A DNA stretch of 63,188 bases. It comes from Clavulina sp. PMI_390 (lineage: Eukaryota > Basidiomycota > Agaricomycetes > Cantharellales > Hydnaceae). Numbering within the stretch: position 1 is the stretch's first letter; each line of letters starts with the position of its first letter. The position numbers were made by a program, and so were the translations under genes. This document shows, piece after piece, positions 10,195-21,400 of this stretch. The stretch is from NCBI GenBank assembly GCA_015039315.1, contig WIDE01000014.1, forward strand, positions 214,799 to 277,986. The letters run 5' to 3'. The notes below the pieces were generated by a model. That model ran no database searches and was not told the DNA's origin. It saw only the letters and a program-made list of their open reading frames with translations.

Positions 10195-13100
10195 CTATAG
10201 GGATGGGGCGAAGAGTTGGATTGACTGGCCAGTTACACCTTCTCTCAGGCGCAAGCCAAGGTTGACGAGAATACCCGCACCCAGGATCACAACAAGAATA
10301 GACGGTCCATATGGATCGTGGTACCAGCCTTCCGCAGCGCGCGTTCGCAGGCTGAGTGCACGGTAAGTGAAGATGATCCCAGAGTATGCAATCATGGCAA
10401 GGGCAGCAAACGTGAAGAAGAAGGCAGAGATGAGGCCAACGCCGTCGTCAGGCTCGACGAAGGTCAGGAGGGTAGTAGCGATGCCTCCAGTCAGGACGCT
10501 GATGTGGAGCCATTTCTTTCAGGTCACAATGTTTAGTATTGATTCTGTTATGACATATAAAGCATTCAGCGTGCTCACCAAGGTGGTACGCTCGTTTGCG
10601 AAGATGACTTTGGGTTCGACACGGACGGGCACGGAAATCATCTTTCCAGGCTCCGCGCGGAAATGCTGAACGTAGTGTGTAGCATTGTTGTCCTCCTCGT
10701 CAGCTTCATCACCATCGTCATTCTCCGGCTCCTCCGCGATTGTTACATGCTTTGGTTTCTTCTGCTTCGACCCGTTTTGCTCCTGCTGGAGCCCCCGCAG
10801 CTTGGACATGAATGTTTTATCGAAGCTAGCAGATGGAGCAAGCGGGTCGATCGAAAGACCTTTGGGCCCATCCTTCATGGCCGCAGAGGAGCGGCGACGG
10901 AGGTATGGTTGTCGGGCATCGGTCTCATCATCCTCGTCATCGACAGCGGGACCTTTGTCCTTCGAGATCCGCTCGACCTCACGCTTGAGGTACTCCTCAC
11001 GATATTTGACGGCCTCACTAACATCAGCGAAGGGGAGGTTCATCTGGAGCGCCTCGTTGCGCGCTGGGCCAATGTCCATCTGCTCATCTTCCTCACCTTC
11101 TGACACGGGCTCGGTGTATGTGCCGAAGGGCGGATCCACCGGCTGTTCCTGAGCGGCAGCCGCGAGCAGGTCGGGGGAACGCGAAGAGGTGGTTGGGGTT
11201 TGGGAGTTTGTGGCAGGTTGAGGCCGATCAATGTGCATCGCGCCTTGGTCAGGCTTGCGGATATCGGTGTCCATCTGAGGGAGCCAAAATGGTACCAAAT
11301 CAACACGATTTGGCAGGAGAGAGGCGCAGCCGTGGATGAATTTGCTATCACGAAAAATCAAGATAAACTTGAACGAAGAGCTAAGAAAACGGGAGAGAGT
11401 GAACCGACCTGAACTTTGGAACCGCCTCCACCAGGTGGCTTCCTACCAGTTCTCTGACCCAATCCGGAGGTTCCTGTCCAAGTTGGGTCTGCAGCTTTAC
11501 TTCCAGAACACCATAGGGGAAGAGAAGGCGGTCTGCCGCGGGTAGCTGGTCGAAGGGATGGTCGATCCCAATGTCGAGACGGCGCCAGTTTTCGCCAGAG
11601 CGCCAGTTCCCATCCCAATTATCCTCGCGAACCATCGTAAGCTCAGTATCGAGAGAGATTCGGACCCGAGCATCCCCAGGCAGCTGGAAGGCTGTCCGGT
11701 TGTAGAACGTGCGCATCACTGTTATGGGAAGGGAATATCATGGTTCAGTCTAGCTCGCGCCACCGAAAGACAGCAACTTGGGGCCACATACCTGGAACGA
11801 GCTTGCGAGTGATAATTGCATATTGCACCTCGTTTGCGAGTTGTTTCATGCTTTCAACCTCAGCAGCGGTCTTCTTTCCCCTCTTCACAAGCTCATCGAA
11901 CTCGGCGTCCATGGTGTAGTCACCACGAAGGAATGCATTGACTTTGTCTTCCTTGATGGGGAAGCGAGCCTTGACTGATTTCTCGCCGGTCCAATCTTCA
12001 CGATGGGTTTTGCGCTCAACGAAAATCTTAGAAGAAATACCAAGGTGAGCATCAATGGTGCGAATTTAGTGGAAAGGGTTTTTGTCCTACCGTCTTTACG
12101 TCCATATCGCCATACCACCTCAGACGAATAGCTTCAGCTCCTTCTGTCTTCTCTAGTCGTCCGAGATAGAGGTCCATCTGCTCATTGTCGAAATAGATTG
12201 ACGTGATGGCTGTGGTCGAATATATCAACAAAAACGGTCCAAAGGAAGCATCTGCGTCATACCTGAATCCTTGACCTCAAATTCCTTGCCGGAATCAAAG
12301 ACTGGAATGACGAGATCGTTTAGTATGATAAACTTTTGAGACTACTGAAGAAGCGTACCCAGTACAGGAAGATGCCGTAGGATGTTGAGCTTGACTGCCA
12401 CCAGGTTATCGGCATGAACCTACTCAGACGAGATATCAGTGTCAAATGATCCGTAAGACGTTTTATTGGACCACCAAACTCACCCAATATTTGGTTGTTT
12501 GACGGACAAAGGCGCTCTGTTTGCCTCCAGCACTGGAGTCGCCGGCAACGGGATGACCACGTGTGCGAACAAGATCATAAAGCTTGGAGAGCTTGACGAT
12601 GATGACATCATACTGGGCAGGCACTGATGAGATAGTAATACAGGGCTATTAAACTGTGCATCCTTACGTTGTATTTATAGAACGGTCGCTTCTCCAAATA
12701 ATTTGCGCTGAACGTCTGCTTCAGATTCCGACCAGTGACTTTCTGTTTGACGTCAAGATAAGCGACAATTATCAGATGGAGTCGAACTTGCACAAACATC
12801 GTGTTTCTAAGGATAAAGGTCTCAATTAGCTTTTCGTAAATTGGTTTGTCCTATGATATGAACAGACCTTGAGAATTTTGATAAATCCAGTAAAGTTGAG
12901 CTAAAAGGAGAAGATGAACTATCAGAGTTATTCCTTACGCCTAGCGAGAGGTGGTACTACCTTGGTGTATAATGAGAGGTCGTGGACATCGGCAACAAGG
13001 GTAGCAACTTCTTCTTCCAGGTTGTGATATTGTGCTTCCTCATCAATCTCGCTTTCGAGGTCGCTGTCGTCACCATGATAGTCGGGCTCGTCATCATCTG

Positions 13101-13577
13101 AGCCCTCATCTTCAGCGAGAGACACGCCATTCGTCCGCCCGGCCTCAATGTCAACGTCACCAGCCAGGGGCTGACTGGGAGCAGCCTCCTCATCCTGGGG
13201 TGCCTCATTATCGTGCCTGACCACAAGCTGCTTCACGCGGTTCTCGGCATCATTGATGCGTCTCGAGAGTTCAGACACCTACAGGACGAAATTAGGAGGG
13301 TATTTTGGATGACGAGAAACACAACGAACCTTTTGATATTGAAACGCATGAATCTTCTCAAGCTGGTTCTCAAGCTTTGCGATAAACTTCCTCTCGTCTG
13401 TCTCAGACCAGACGTGGCCGTCAGTGCCATCCTTAAGCTGACGCTTCAGACCATCATAGTCCAAGTAGCTGGTGCGCCACTCTTCATATAGACTCGACTG
13501 AACAGATTCCGGATTCAGTTCACGAAAGCTGCAGGGGCGTATATAAGGCCCACCTTGATCTTCCGTCCAAATTTCAT
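10195..13577 (-). CDS. VTC4: vacuolar transporter chaperone 4, polyphosphate polymerase
   Basis: The catalytic subunit of the VTC complex makes polyphosphate from ATP and moves it into the vacuole. The start, MKFGRKIK, is an eight-codon exon (13577-13554) joined to [18 protein letters not shown], together the SPX N-terminus. The SPX lysine motif is assembled from three exons: FTGFIKILK, a 9-nt micro-exon encoding KHD (12806-12798), and KVTG. The tunnel domain follows with [48 protein letters not shown] and SKFIHG. These keep the basic and acidic residues that line the yeast Vtc4 active site, which favours VTC4 over the inactive VTC2/3 type. A long, acidic, disordered linker of about 200 residues (including [18 protein letters not shown]) precedes three membrane helices of the DUF202 type, ending QLFAPSL. 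SPX control by inositol pyrophosphates is known for the family. About a dozen exons; outer borders are solid. Confidence 0.93.
12798..12806 (-). other. VTC4: 9-nt micro-exon of VTC4 (KHD of the SPX motif)
   Basis: The intron before it ends TTAG and the intron after it starts GTTTGT. Nine bases between them read AAA CAC GAT. Joining CTCAAG, this exon and AAAGTCACTGG gives ILK-KHD-KVTG, the invariant SPX lysine helix. Skipping it would remove three residues without shifting frame. The alternative read-through from the upstream acceptor near 12850 would replace the motif with DKPIYEKL and break the family pattern. Confidence 0.8.
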
Positions 13578-15773
13578 CGCGGGGAGTAAATTCGGTCAAG
13601 AAAGACTACTATTGGACACCAGTGGGAAATGAGAGAATTTGTCCAAGGTTCAGCAGCGCGTAGATTGGGTAACAAAGACATGAGATGGCAGATAGGACGA
13701 CTCCGAAACTCACATAGAGATTGTATACGATATCGATCGAGGTCTTTTTTAAGGGGCAAATCCTCGTTGACTTATGCGGCTCTGCGGAGTGGTCAATGTT
13801 GTGAGTATGGAAAGTATGGCTTCTTGTAAAACGGGGGGAATGAAGGGAATATATCATTCGCCTGGATCACTCACAAGCTCCCTAATGTCTCTGGATCTTG
13901 CTAGACAAGTAAAACGAGAAGTTTCCGACCAAAACGATAGAGGCGAAAGACCGTTGCAACAGACCACAACAAGCCAAAGTCCCACGCCTCGAACCCTCCC
14001 TCGACGAACGTGCATCGATTTTCAATTCAGTTTCGCCACCGTCTAAACTCACTATATCAACCATTGCCTGTGCAAAGAACTCTCAAGCCCTCTGTCGCCA
14101 TAATCCGGCATCTTGAAGGGCTTGCTAGTCATATTTGCTGTCTAGGCTCTAGTCTGCTCCAGACCAGCTTCCACACTGCTTGGCCTCACAGATGTTGAAC
14201 CGCATGGATTATAAGAGAGTTTTCGCTGTCTCGTCACTACGGCGTCATGGGAGCCTGAGCCGATAATCTGGCTCCAGACAGACCCGCAACCGGCTAATCG
14301 GATGGTGAGTATTCCAATAAGTCGGAGTATGAATATTCACATTGAGACCACCAGAAACCCAGAGCAGCCACAGTCACCGTCGACTTCTTTCGCTGTCTGC
14401 ATACTGGCGCTCAAATCAGAAGACTCAGCCAGTGCTAAAATGACTCAACTTGACCCTTTGATCATATGCGAGTGCATCACCACATGGTGTCAGTTTCTGA
14501 ATTCTGAATGCTCTTTGACCCACCAATACCCCACTCGTTGGGAGCTCGCGGGCATATACAGTAAAAAAAGAGTTAACCTGGAGCCTCCTGATACTCACTA
14601 TATAAAGATTCTCCCAGAGTTGCGCTGGACAGAGCCCACCAGGCAACCCTGCTCATCCTGACTCACACGCCCACACGGAATAGTATTATATCTTGGCATG
14701 CTCATCAATGCTTGGACTTTACCAGATAGAACTCTACTAGAATATTCTCACATGGACATCTGAACGTCCCGAATAGGTTGTGAGTGCCCCAACGAAACAA
14801 GCGTTCGCCGACCGATCACGAAGCTTGTGCTCCTCCGCCCTCGACTCGTGGCGTTTGGTTGCAGCATGTGGGCAATTTATTTCTAGACGGCCAGAAGTCG
14901 GAACACCTGTGCGCACATTCGTCGGGCGAGGCAAGCTTGGAGGAATGATGCTTGAGTCGTCCTGAGTAGGACGAAGGGATCCTTCGAGCTGAAGACCGAG
15001 AGATCATGGGGTTCTCATTGAACTGCAAAAAGCACCTCTCCATTACAGTTGCTGGCGCCTGTCGTAAAATGCATCTATATGGGAGCATAGACAGGGGAGC
15101 TCGTGCATCTCAATCTCGCGGAGGTGTCGGGACGTACATGCTTATATTAGGTACGAATATCACCAAAATATACGTACGACGGGACGAAGAGTCTCCATGG
15201 TTTCGCCAAAGCCATTATATCGGATGGACTCACGGAGGCTGCGCATGATTTGCGCAGTCCCAGTCATGCTAGCGAGTCCAGTGCGATGAAAGGTCTCAGT
15301 GCGCGGAATTCGGGTCAAGCGAGAAGGGCTGAGTGATGACGTGGCGCACTAAAAGGGACGAGGAGCGCGTCGTTGCGAACTGCGAACAGACTGATTGATG
15401 GGATGGGCCCCCAGTCGTCACATCAATTAGAGAGTTGGGGCAGCTAGGCTCGGAAGGTGATCGATCGCCGCCCTCATCACCCATGCAGCAAAATAGTAGC
15501 TTTCATTCTAATACATCAATTTGGAGCTGGGTTTCAACAACAATGGGACACGAGCCCGTCCGAATTCATTGCGGCGGGATCGAAGCGCTCTATATAAACG
15601 AAAGCCAAACAGTATCATCACTCCCTTTGATTCTCTCCAACCTCTCCGGTCGTTTACCGTGGACCGCGACTATCTACCACACTTAAGTAGGTCCTTTGCT
15701 ACGCCAATCTTATCCGCAACGCCGCTGACAACGTGCCACTCTCGCCAGTTTACCACTTTGGGACCTTGCAATC
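13578..15773. other. gene-poor 2.2 kb between divergent genes
   Basis: This is the longest gap in the window, between the divergent starts of VTC4 and the ManC-like gene. The many short open frames on both strands show no motif, no consistent splicing and no family match. The part next to VTC4 should hold its promoter. A CACGTT core, read on the minus strand, lies at 14007-14012; it resembles a Pho4-type site, but the core is short and may be chance. A TATA-like element lies at 15591-15597. No tRNA or repeat was seen. Confidence 0.5.
15591..15597 (+). promoter_or_regulatory. TATA-like element upstream of the ManC-like gene
   Basis: TATATAA lies about 175 bp before the start codon at 15774, at a plausible distance if the 5' untranslated region is around 100-150 nt. 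Position and sequence are the only evidence. Confidence 0.35.
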
Positions 15774-17558
15774 ATGTCTGGTCTACTGAGCACCCTCGTT
15801 GGCGGGCCAAACAGCACTGAAGGCTCCTCTCAGGCTCCTGCGTTGAGCGTAGAGGGCATGTTCTCCCAAATTATGGCTGCCGTCCAAAAATCCGTGCGTC
15901 CATCCCTTCCCATTCGTTTTCTGTCTTTCAAAGGCCCTGCATCGTGTTCCGCCGCCACCAAATTTGAATTGAACACGCGAACGTTCTCCTCGACCCGCTG
16001 TTTTGACCAATACTTGCTTCAACCCTGCTTTCTAACACCCTGCCGATTCATTTTACCAACAGAATAGCGAACTCGCCGAGCTAAGGGACCAATACCATGA
16101 CCTGAAGCAGGCGAACGCAAACCTGGAGCGCCAACTGCGCGAGCAGCTAACCCTGAACGCGAATGGTGGCATCACCCCGGGTGGCACCCGCCCTCCCTCT
16201 CCTCGCCCTGGCATGGGCCGGAGTGGCTCGCTCTTCGCTCCACGTGAGCCCCCCTCGATGTGGGTGCCATCACCAATGGTGCGAGGCGACAAAACGCTAC
16301 ACCAAGACCGCGAGCTACCTGGCTTTTGGGTCGTCGTCCCTGCCGGTGGCGTGGGCTCTCGTCTGTGGCCACTCTCCCGTGAAACTCATCCCAAGTTCCT
16401 CCTCGATCTGACACAATCTGGGCGCTCGCTCCTGCAAGCCACTTGGGATCGTCTCCTCCCACTGTGTTCACCGAACCGCCTCATGGTCGTCACTGGCCAG
16501 GTACATGGCGAGCCTGTCTCTCAACAGCTCCCAGATATGCTTCCAAACAACCTTCTCTGTGAGCCCTCTCCGAAAGACTCGGCTGCTGCCATTGGCCTCA
16601 GCGCCGTCGTGCTCGCTCGTCGTGACCCCGAAGCCATCATGGGATCCTTCGCTGCAGACCACATGATTTCTGGTGAGGATGCGTTCTTGACTGCAGTGAC
16701 AGAAGCTGTCGCCACTGCGCGCAACGATTTCCTCGTCACGATTGGTATCGCACCCTCGCATCCTGCAACTGGTTTCGGATACATCAAGCTCGGCGAGCTG
16801 CTCAAGCTCAAGGACGCACCGAATGCACGCAAGGTACTCCAATTCAAGGAGAAGCCCGATGCACGCACGGCGTCTGCATACCTCGCCACGGGTGCATACT
16901 CGTGGAACGCGGGTATGTTCGTCGTCAAGGCCCAGATGCTCGTGGACCTTCTCAAGGAGAATGCTCCCGAGCTCCACGCAGGGTTAGAGAAGATCGCAGA
17001 GGTGTGGGACGATGAGAAGAAGCGTGAGCAGGCGTTTGCGGACGTGTGGCCGTCGCTGCCCAAGATTGCCATTGATAACGCTGTCGCTGAGCCGGCTGCT
17101 GCTGCTGGCAAGGTTGCCGTCGTAAAAGCGACATTCGGTATGCTGTTTTCTTATTGCTGCTCCTGGCTTTATAGCATGTTGTTGGGTGACTGACGTCATT
17201 GTGCGCATTAGGTTGGGACGATGTCGGTGACTTTGGCTCCCTCAGTGACCTGCTGCCTGCTGAGCGCAACCAGGCCCGCATCCTCGGTGATCCTAATCTC
17301 GGTACGTTTCGTTGGGGTTATAATCAGTGCAACGACCGAACTCATTTTTACTCTTATTGCCCTTCAGTCCTTCTCGAGCAGGTTGCTGGTGGTATCGTTG
17401 TTCCCGCTGCAGGCCGTCTCGTTGCGTGCTTGGGTGTGGACGACCTTGTCATTGTCGATACTCCTGATGCGCTCCTCGTCACTACCCGTGCGCGGTCGCA
17501 GGAGGTGAAGAGGATTGTGAAGCTTTTGGGTGCTAATGGGTTGAAAACCCTGTTGTAG
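15774..17558 (+). CDS. mannose-1-phosphate guanylyltransferase of bacterial ManC type
   Basis: The enzyme makes GDP-mannose from mannose-1-phosphate and GTP. Exons 15774-15893, 16063-17137, 17212-17301 and 17368-17558 join in phase to about 490 residues. Residues 1-40 (exon 1) and the start of exon 2 form an N-terminal extension, with a coiled coil (NSELAELRDQYHDLKQANAN) and a Pro/Ser linker. The catalytic domain begins near residue 125 with FWVVVPAGGVGSRLWPLSR and THPKFLLDL, then GRSLLQATWDRLLPL, EPSPKDSAAAIGLSAVVL and GSFAADHMI. Later come FKEKPD, YSWNAGMFV, GWDDVGDFGSL (across intron 2) and DTPDALLV near the end. These are hallmarks of bacterial, especially actinobacterial, ManC. Typical fungal MPG1 starts MKALILVGG and is unrelated in detail. 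There is no C-terminal isomerase cupin. Horizontal origin followed by intron gain is my inference. Confidence 0.9.
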
Positions 17559-18453
17559 TCTGCGGTTTTCTTCGGGTTTATTTCGCCTTTTTCCTCCCCT
17601 CCTCCATCCAAGTTATTTCGTGCTATAAAACTCATATCCATATATACCAACCTTTCCAGAGGGCTACCTGTATTTGTTGGTCCTTAGTGCCTACGATATA
17701 CCGCTGAAATCAAATATTGTGTACCTCCCTGTCAGCTGACTGATTATCCTACCGAGTCGACGGCTTTGCCGATGAGAGAAGAAGGGGAAAAAAAGGATGT
17801 TCCTTATCATTGTACACGATTATTAGCGAGATAGAGCGCTCAAGGTTACCAAGGAGCGGACTCCGTTTTGCGGCCAAAAACGATCGAGATAATGAACAAA
17901 AGGAACAGCGAATACGCCCGTGGCAGGGTCATGAAATGCACCCGAATTGCATGCGCGTTCACGAAGTCGGCGGGGAGGAGCATAAATCGCTTGTCATGAT
18001 CCACTCCGTTCCCCAGAGGAGGGCCCCATCCGTATCTGAGATTTAGGTATTGCTACTGCCTAGTCTAATAGAAGGGAAAGAGACGGTCGTGCCCCTCCTC
18101 TTTTGGGCTGGCTGTACGGCGCTTACAAGGCCCAACCAGCCTGGATTTGGCGGAGGCACTGTGCGTGACCAGAGTTTATTACCACGAAAGCGCTGCGGCA
18201 CTCGGCCTCTCATTCGACCCACCAGCCACCAACTACCCGCCCTAGGGTGCTCACCGGCGGCTGCTGTGAGCGCGATTGCCCCGAGCGGTGAGTTGAGCCA
18301 ACATTAAATGCTCAAGTTGGGCGGGGGGCTAAGCAATCCACGGTAGATCCCGACTCGAGGAGGGTTTTTTGACGCTAAGCTTACCCCACACACACACTGA
18401 GAAAGCCCCCCACCACCACTTCTCCCTCGTCCCTCGTCATCTCGACCACCACC
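17559..18453. promoter_or_regulatory. intergenic, upstream region of the zinc-cluster factor
   Basis: About 0.9 kb between the ManC-like stop and the start of the next plus-strand gene. It includes the ManC-like 3' untranslated region and the promoter of the transcription factor. The short CA run near 18389 is the only simple repeat. The frame at 17810-18046 has no support as a gene. Confidence 0.45.
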
Positions 18454-21400
18454 ATGACTAGTCCCGGCCGAGATCTCTCGCCGACGACTGACGACCCTAA
18501 AGGTTTGCTGACTTCTCTCTTCACGCTTCTTCTCTTCTGTACGCTTCTGGCTCCCCCGGGCTCACTCATCTCTCGGCTTTCGCATGTTACTTGTGTCTCT
18601 CTCTATGTTCGACACCTTCTGCGCCCTACGCCGCCCCCTCATCATCACTGCGGCCTCTCGATCACGACCCACAAATGGCTTCAGGCACATCAGACTCGAA
18701 GGCAAGGGTGTATCTGGCATGTGGTGCTTGGTGCGCGCTCTTCCTCTCTTGTTCCATTTTGCGTCATTCATCAACTCATCAACACACTACATGCATATTC
18801 TCTCGGCCATCTCTCCTTGGCCTATGGTTACATATCCATCAGCCGTTCCCGAAAAATAAAATGCGATGGCGCCCGTCCAGTGTGCGCTACCTGTCTCCGA
18901 CGCAAGAGTACTCGATGCGACTATGATGAAGTCCCCAAGCGGAGAGGCCCCGATCGACGACCGCGAGCGCGTCCCACTCAGCCTGGTTCCACTTCCACCG
19001 CCGGCGCCCCGCCTAGTGCCCCGCGCCCGCGAACAAATGCTTCGGCTACGTCCTCTGTGCGGCCTCAAAAACCAAGCGCTCGAGGAGCAAGGGGCCCAGA
19101 TCCATATCCTCATCCTCATCCTCCCCTCGGGCGAGATTCACACTATTCCTCTCTTGCGGAAGATGACCGGGGAGCGCATTACCCCTCTTCTTCTGCTGCT
19201 TCTTCTGCGTACCAAGCGGCTCGTGATCCTGCTGTTGCTGCACGCCACGCCTCCTCCCAATCCCATACCCTCCCACCTATATCCTTCCCACGAGAGGATC
19301 AAGTCCTGAGAGGTTCCACTTCCTCCGTCCCTACTCCGATTACATTAAAGCCTCCGCATTCCCATTATGACTATGATTACAATAGGCCGCAGCCAATGCC
19401 GCCGCGAGGAAGCAGTTCTGGCGCATCTTCATCCACGTCAACTGCTCCCCCCTCACTTAATTCGCCCCGTCCCGACGCCCCCATCATCTCCCCGTTACAG
19501 GAGTTCCCGCACCCTCACGCACAGTCTCACAACTCGTATCCAACGTATCAGCAGCAACCCTATTCCAACTCCTCCCGCCCACCCCCGCCTCGCCTATACC
19601 ACCAGGGGCTTGCATCCCCGGGTCCTTCTCACCGGTACTACCAGGATGATCTCTCGGGGTCAAGCCGCCCGGCCTCACAGCATGGAATTCCACCCTCTTC
19701 GCCTGGTCGATCGACGGGATTACCGCCGCTAACGAGATCAGGGTCAGGGGATTTGGCTTCTTCCGGGACTTACAATCAGCCTTCTGCCTCTTCTTCACGA
19801 GGGCTATCATTCATCCTGAATCCCACAGATGATCAGCCCAGCTATGGCTCTTCATCTTCAAATACGCACCACTCATACTCTCATTCCCAACAAAACCAAC
19901 ACCAGCACCACCAAAATCATAATAATGGTTTCCCGCATGCACACGACTCGCAAAACGATTACCGCGATCCGCCAGGCGCATCATCGTCTTATGGATACCC
20001 CTCGTCTGATCACTCACAAGCGAGAAATCCACCTCAGAGCGACCGTGGCCGATCGCTCGGGTCTGGGCCCCCAACTCTTCGGCCCTCGATGACATCCCCC
20101 CACGACATATCATCAACTGCGTCATCCCCTCTTACCCCTACGTCTGCTCACTCTGCCACGCACCCCTCCCATTCTTATTCGGGACAGCATGCATCAGCTT
20201 ATTACAACGAGGGTGCTTCTCGTGTTGGGGGTATGGGACCTGGTGGTGGAGAATCAGTGAATTCCAAACATGCGTATGGAAGTGATGGTCGTGCTCCTGG
20301 TCATGCGACTGTGGGTTCAGGGGGAGGAGCCGGCGCGAGGGCCGCAGGTACGGGATTCACGACGACCGGGCAAAGGTACTCGGGTCCTCGTGTACATTTG
20401 GACGAGGCCTTCGTGGGCCAAGGAATGACGGTATGTGGCCATGATTATTTTTCGAAAAAGGGAATTCGGTCGCGCGTCGCGAATTAGACAGCTGCAGTGC
20501 CTTGCCCTTTATTGGACAAGCATTGCTAGGGCACCTGAAAATGGCATCTTTGATACTAACTTGTCTTCATTTGGTTCACAGGATATTCCTCGAATGGCAA
20601 TACAGGGCCGCACATTCGCAGAAGCTGCGATTGATTATATCACAGGACTTCCGCTCGCAATGTGAGTGCACTGGCTGATCTTTGAGTTTCTTGTTGTCAG
20701 CACATCTTCCCGATGTGACCCTTTTATTGTCGACTCGACTCACTCACACGGCTCTTTACTAACTCACTGCTCGGGATTCTATTCCAACTCCTCGGTTGTG
20801 AATCGCCAATTGGTATACGTTAGGGTTGGCAACGATGATGCTTCCACTGGTGGTCGCTTTCAGGAGGTCCCTATGGATTATCAAGAAGATGAACCTATGC
20901 AAGCCGCTGCAATTCCACCAGGTGTTACGGCAGCCCCGCCCTCTGCATTCACACTCTCGTCAGCCTCTCCCTCATCTTCACAGCATCAGTCACGCGATCA
21001 AGATCAAGACATTGACCCCAATAATCCTAGTCGCGGCTCTTCGTCGTCATCGCTCAAGCGCTCGCGATCCCGCTCCTCCCACGGGCACTCGCGCTCGAGG
21101 ACATTAATCCTCAACCCTGGCTCACCTGCACCGTATCTTGCGCGTACGCCATCCAGGAGCAGTCTCAATGGGTCAGGCTCGAGCAGCGAACTCGGCGATT
21201 ATCTACTCGTCGAACCAGATTTGCAGATGAGTCGGGAGAGCTGGTGGAAGGACTTGGTGCAGATTTACCACCCGAATCCGGAGATTGGTACCAAGATGGT
21301 GATGGATGACATCTTGCATTTGTGCGTTAATTGCCTCACTCCGTGGTTGCGGTGCGTTTATGAACGGTTGGAAGGCTGACAATTTCGGCGTTCATCTATA

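Noticed and set aside
14302..15248. Short plus-strand frames of 60-120 residues in the gene-poor gap
   Set aside because: No shared phase across possible introns, no motif, no credible start context.
16521..17111. 196-residue minus-strand open frame
   Set aside because: Antisense shadow of the ManC-like catalytic exon; GC-rich third positions keep the opposite strand open.
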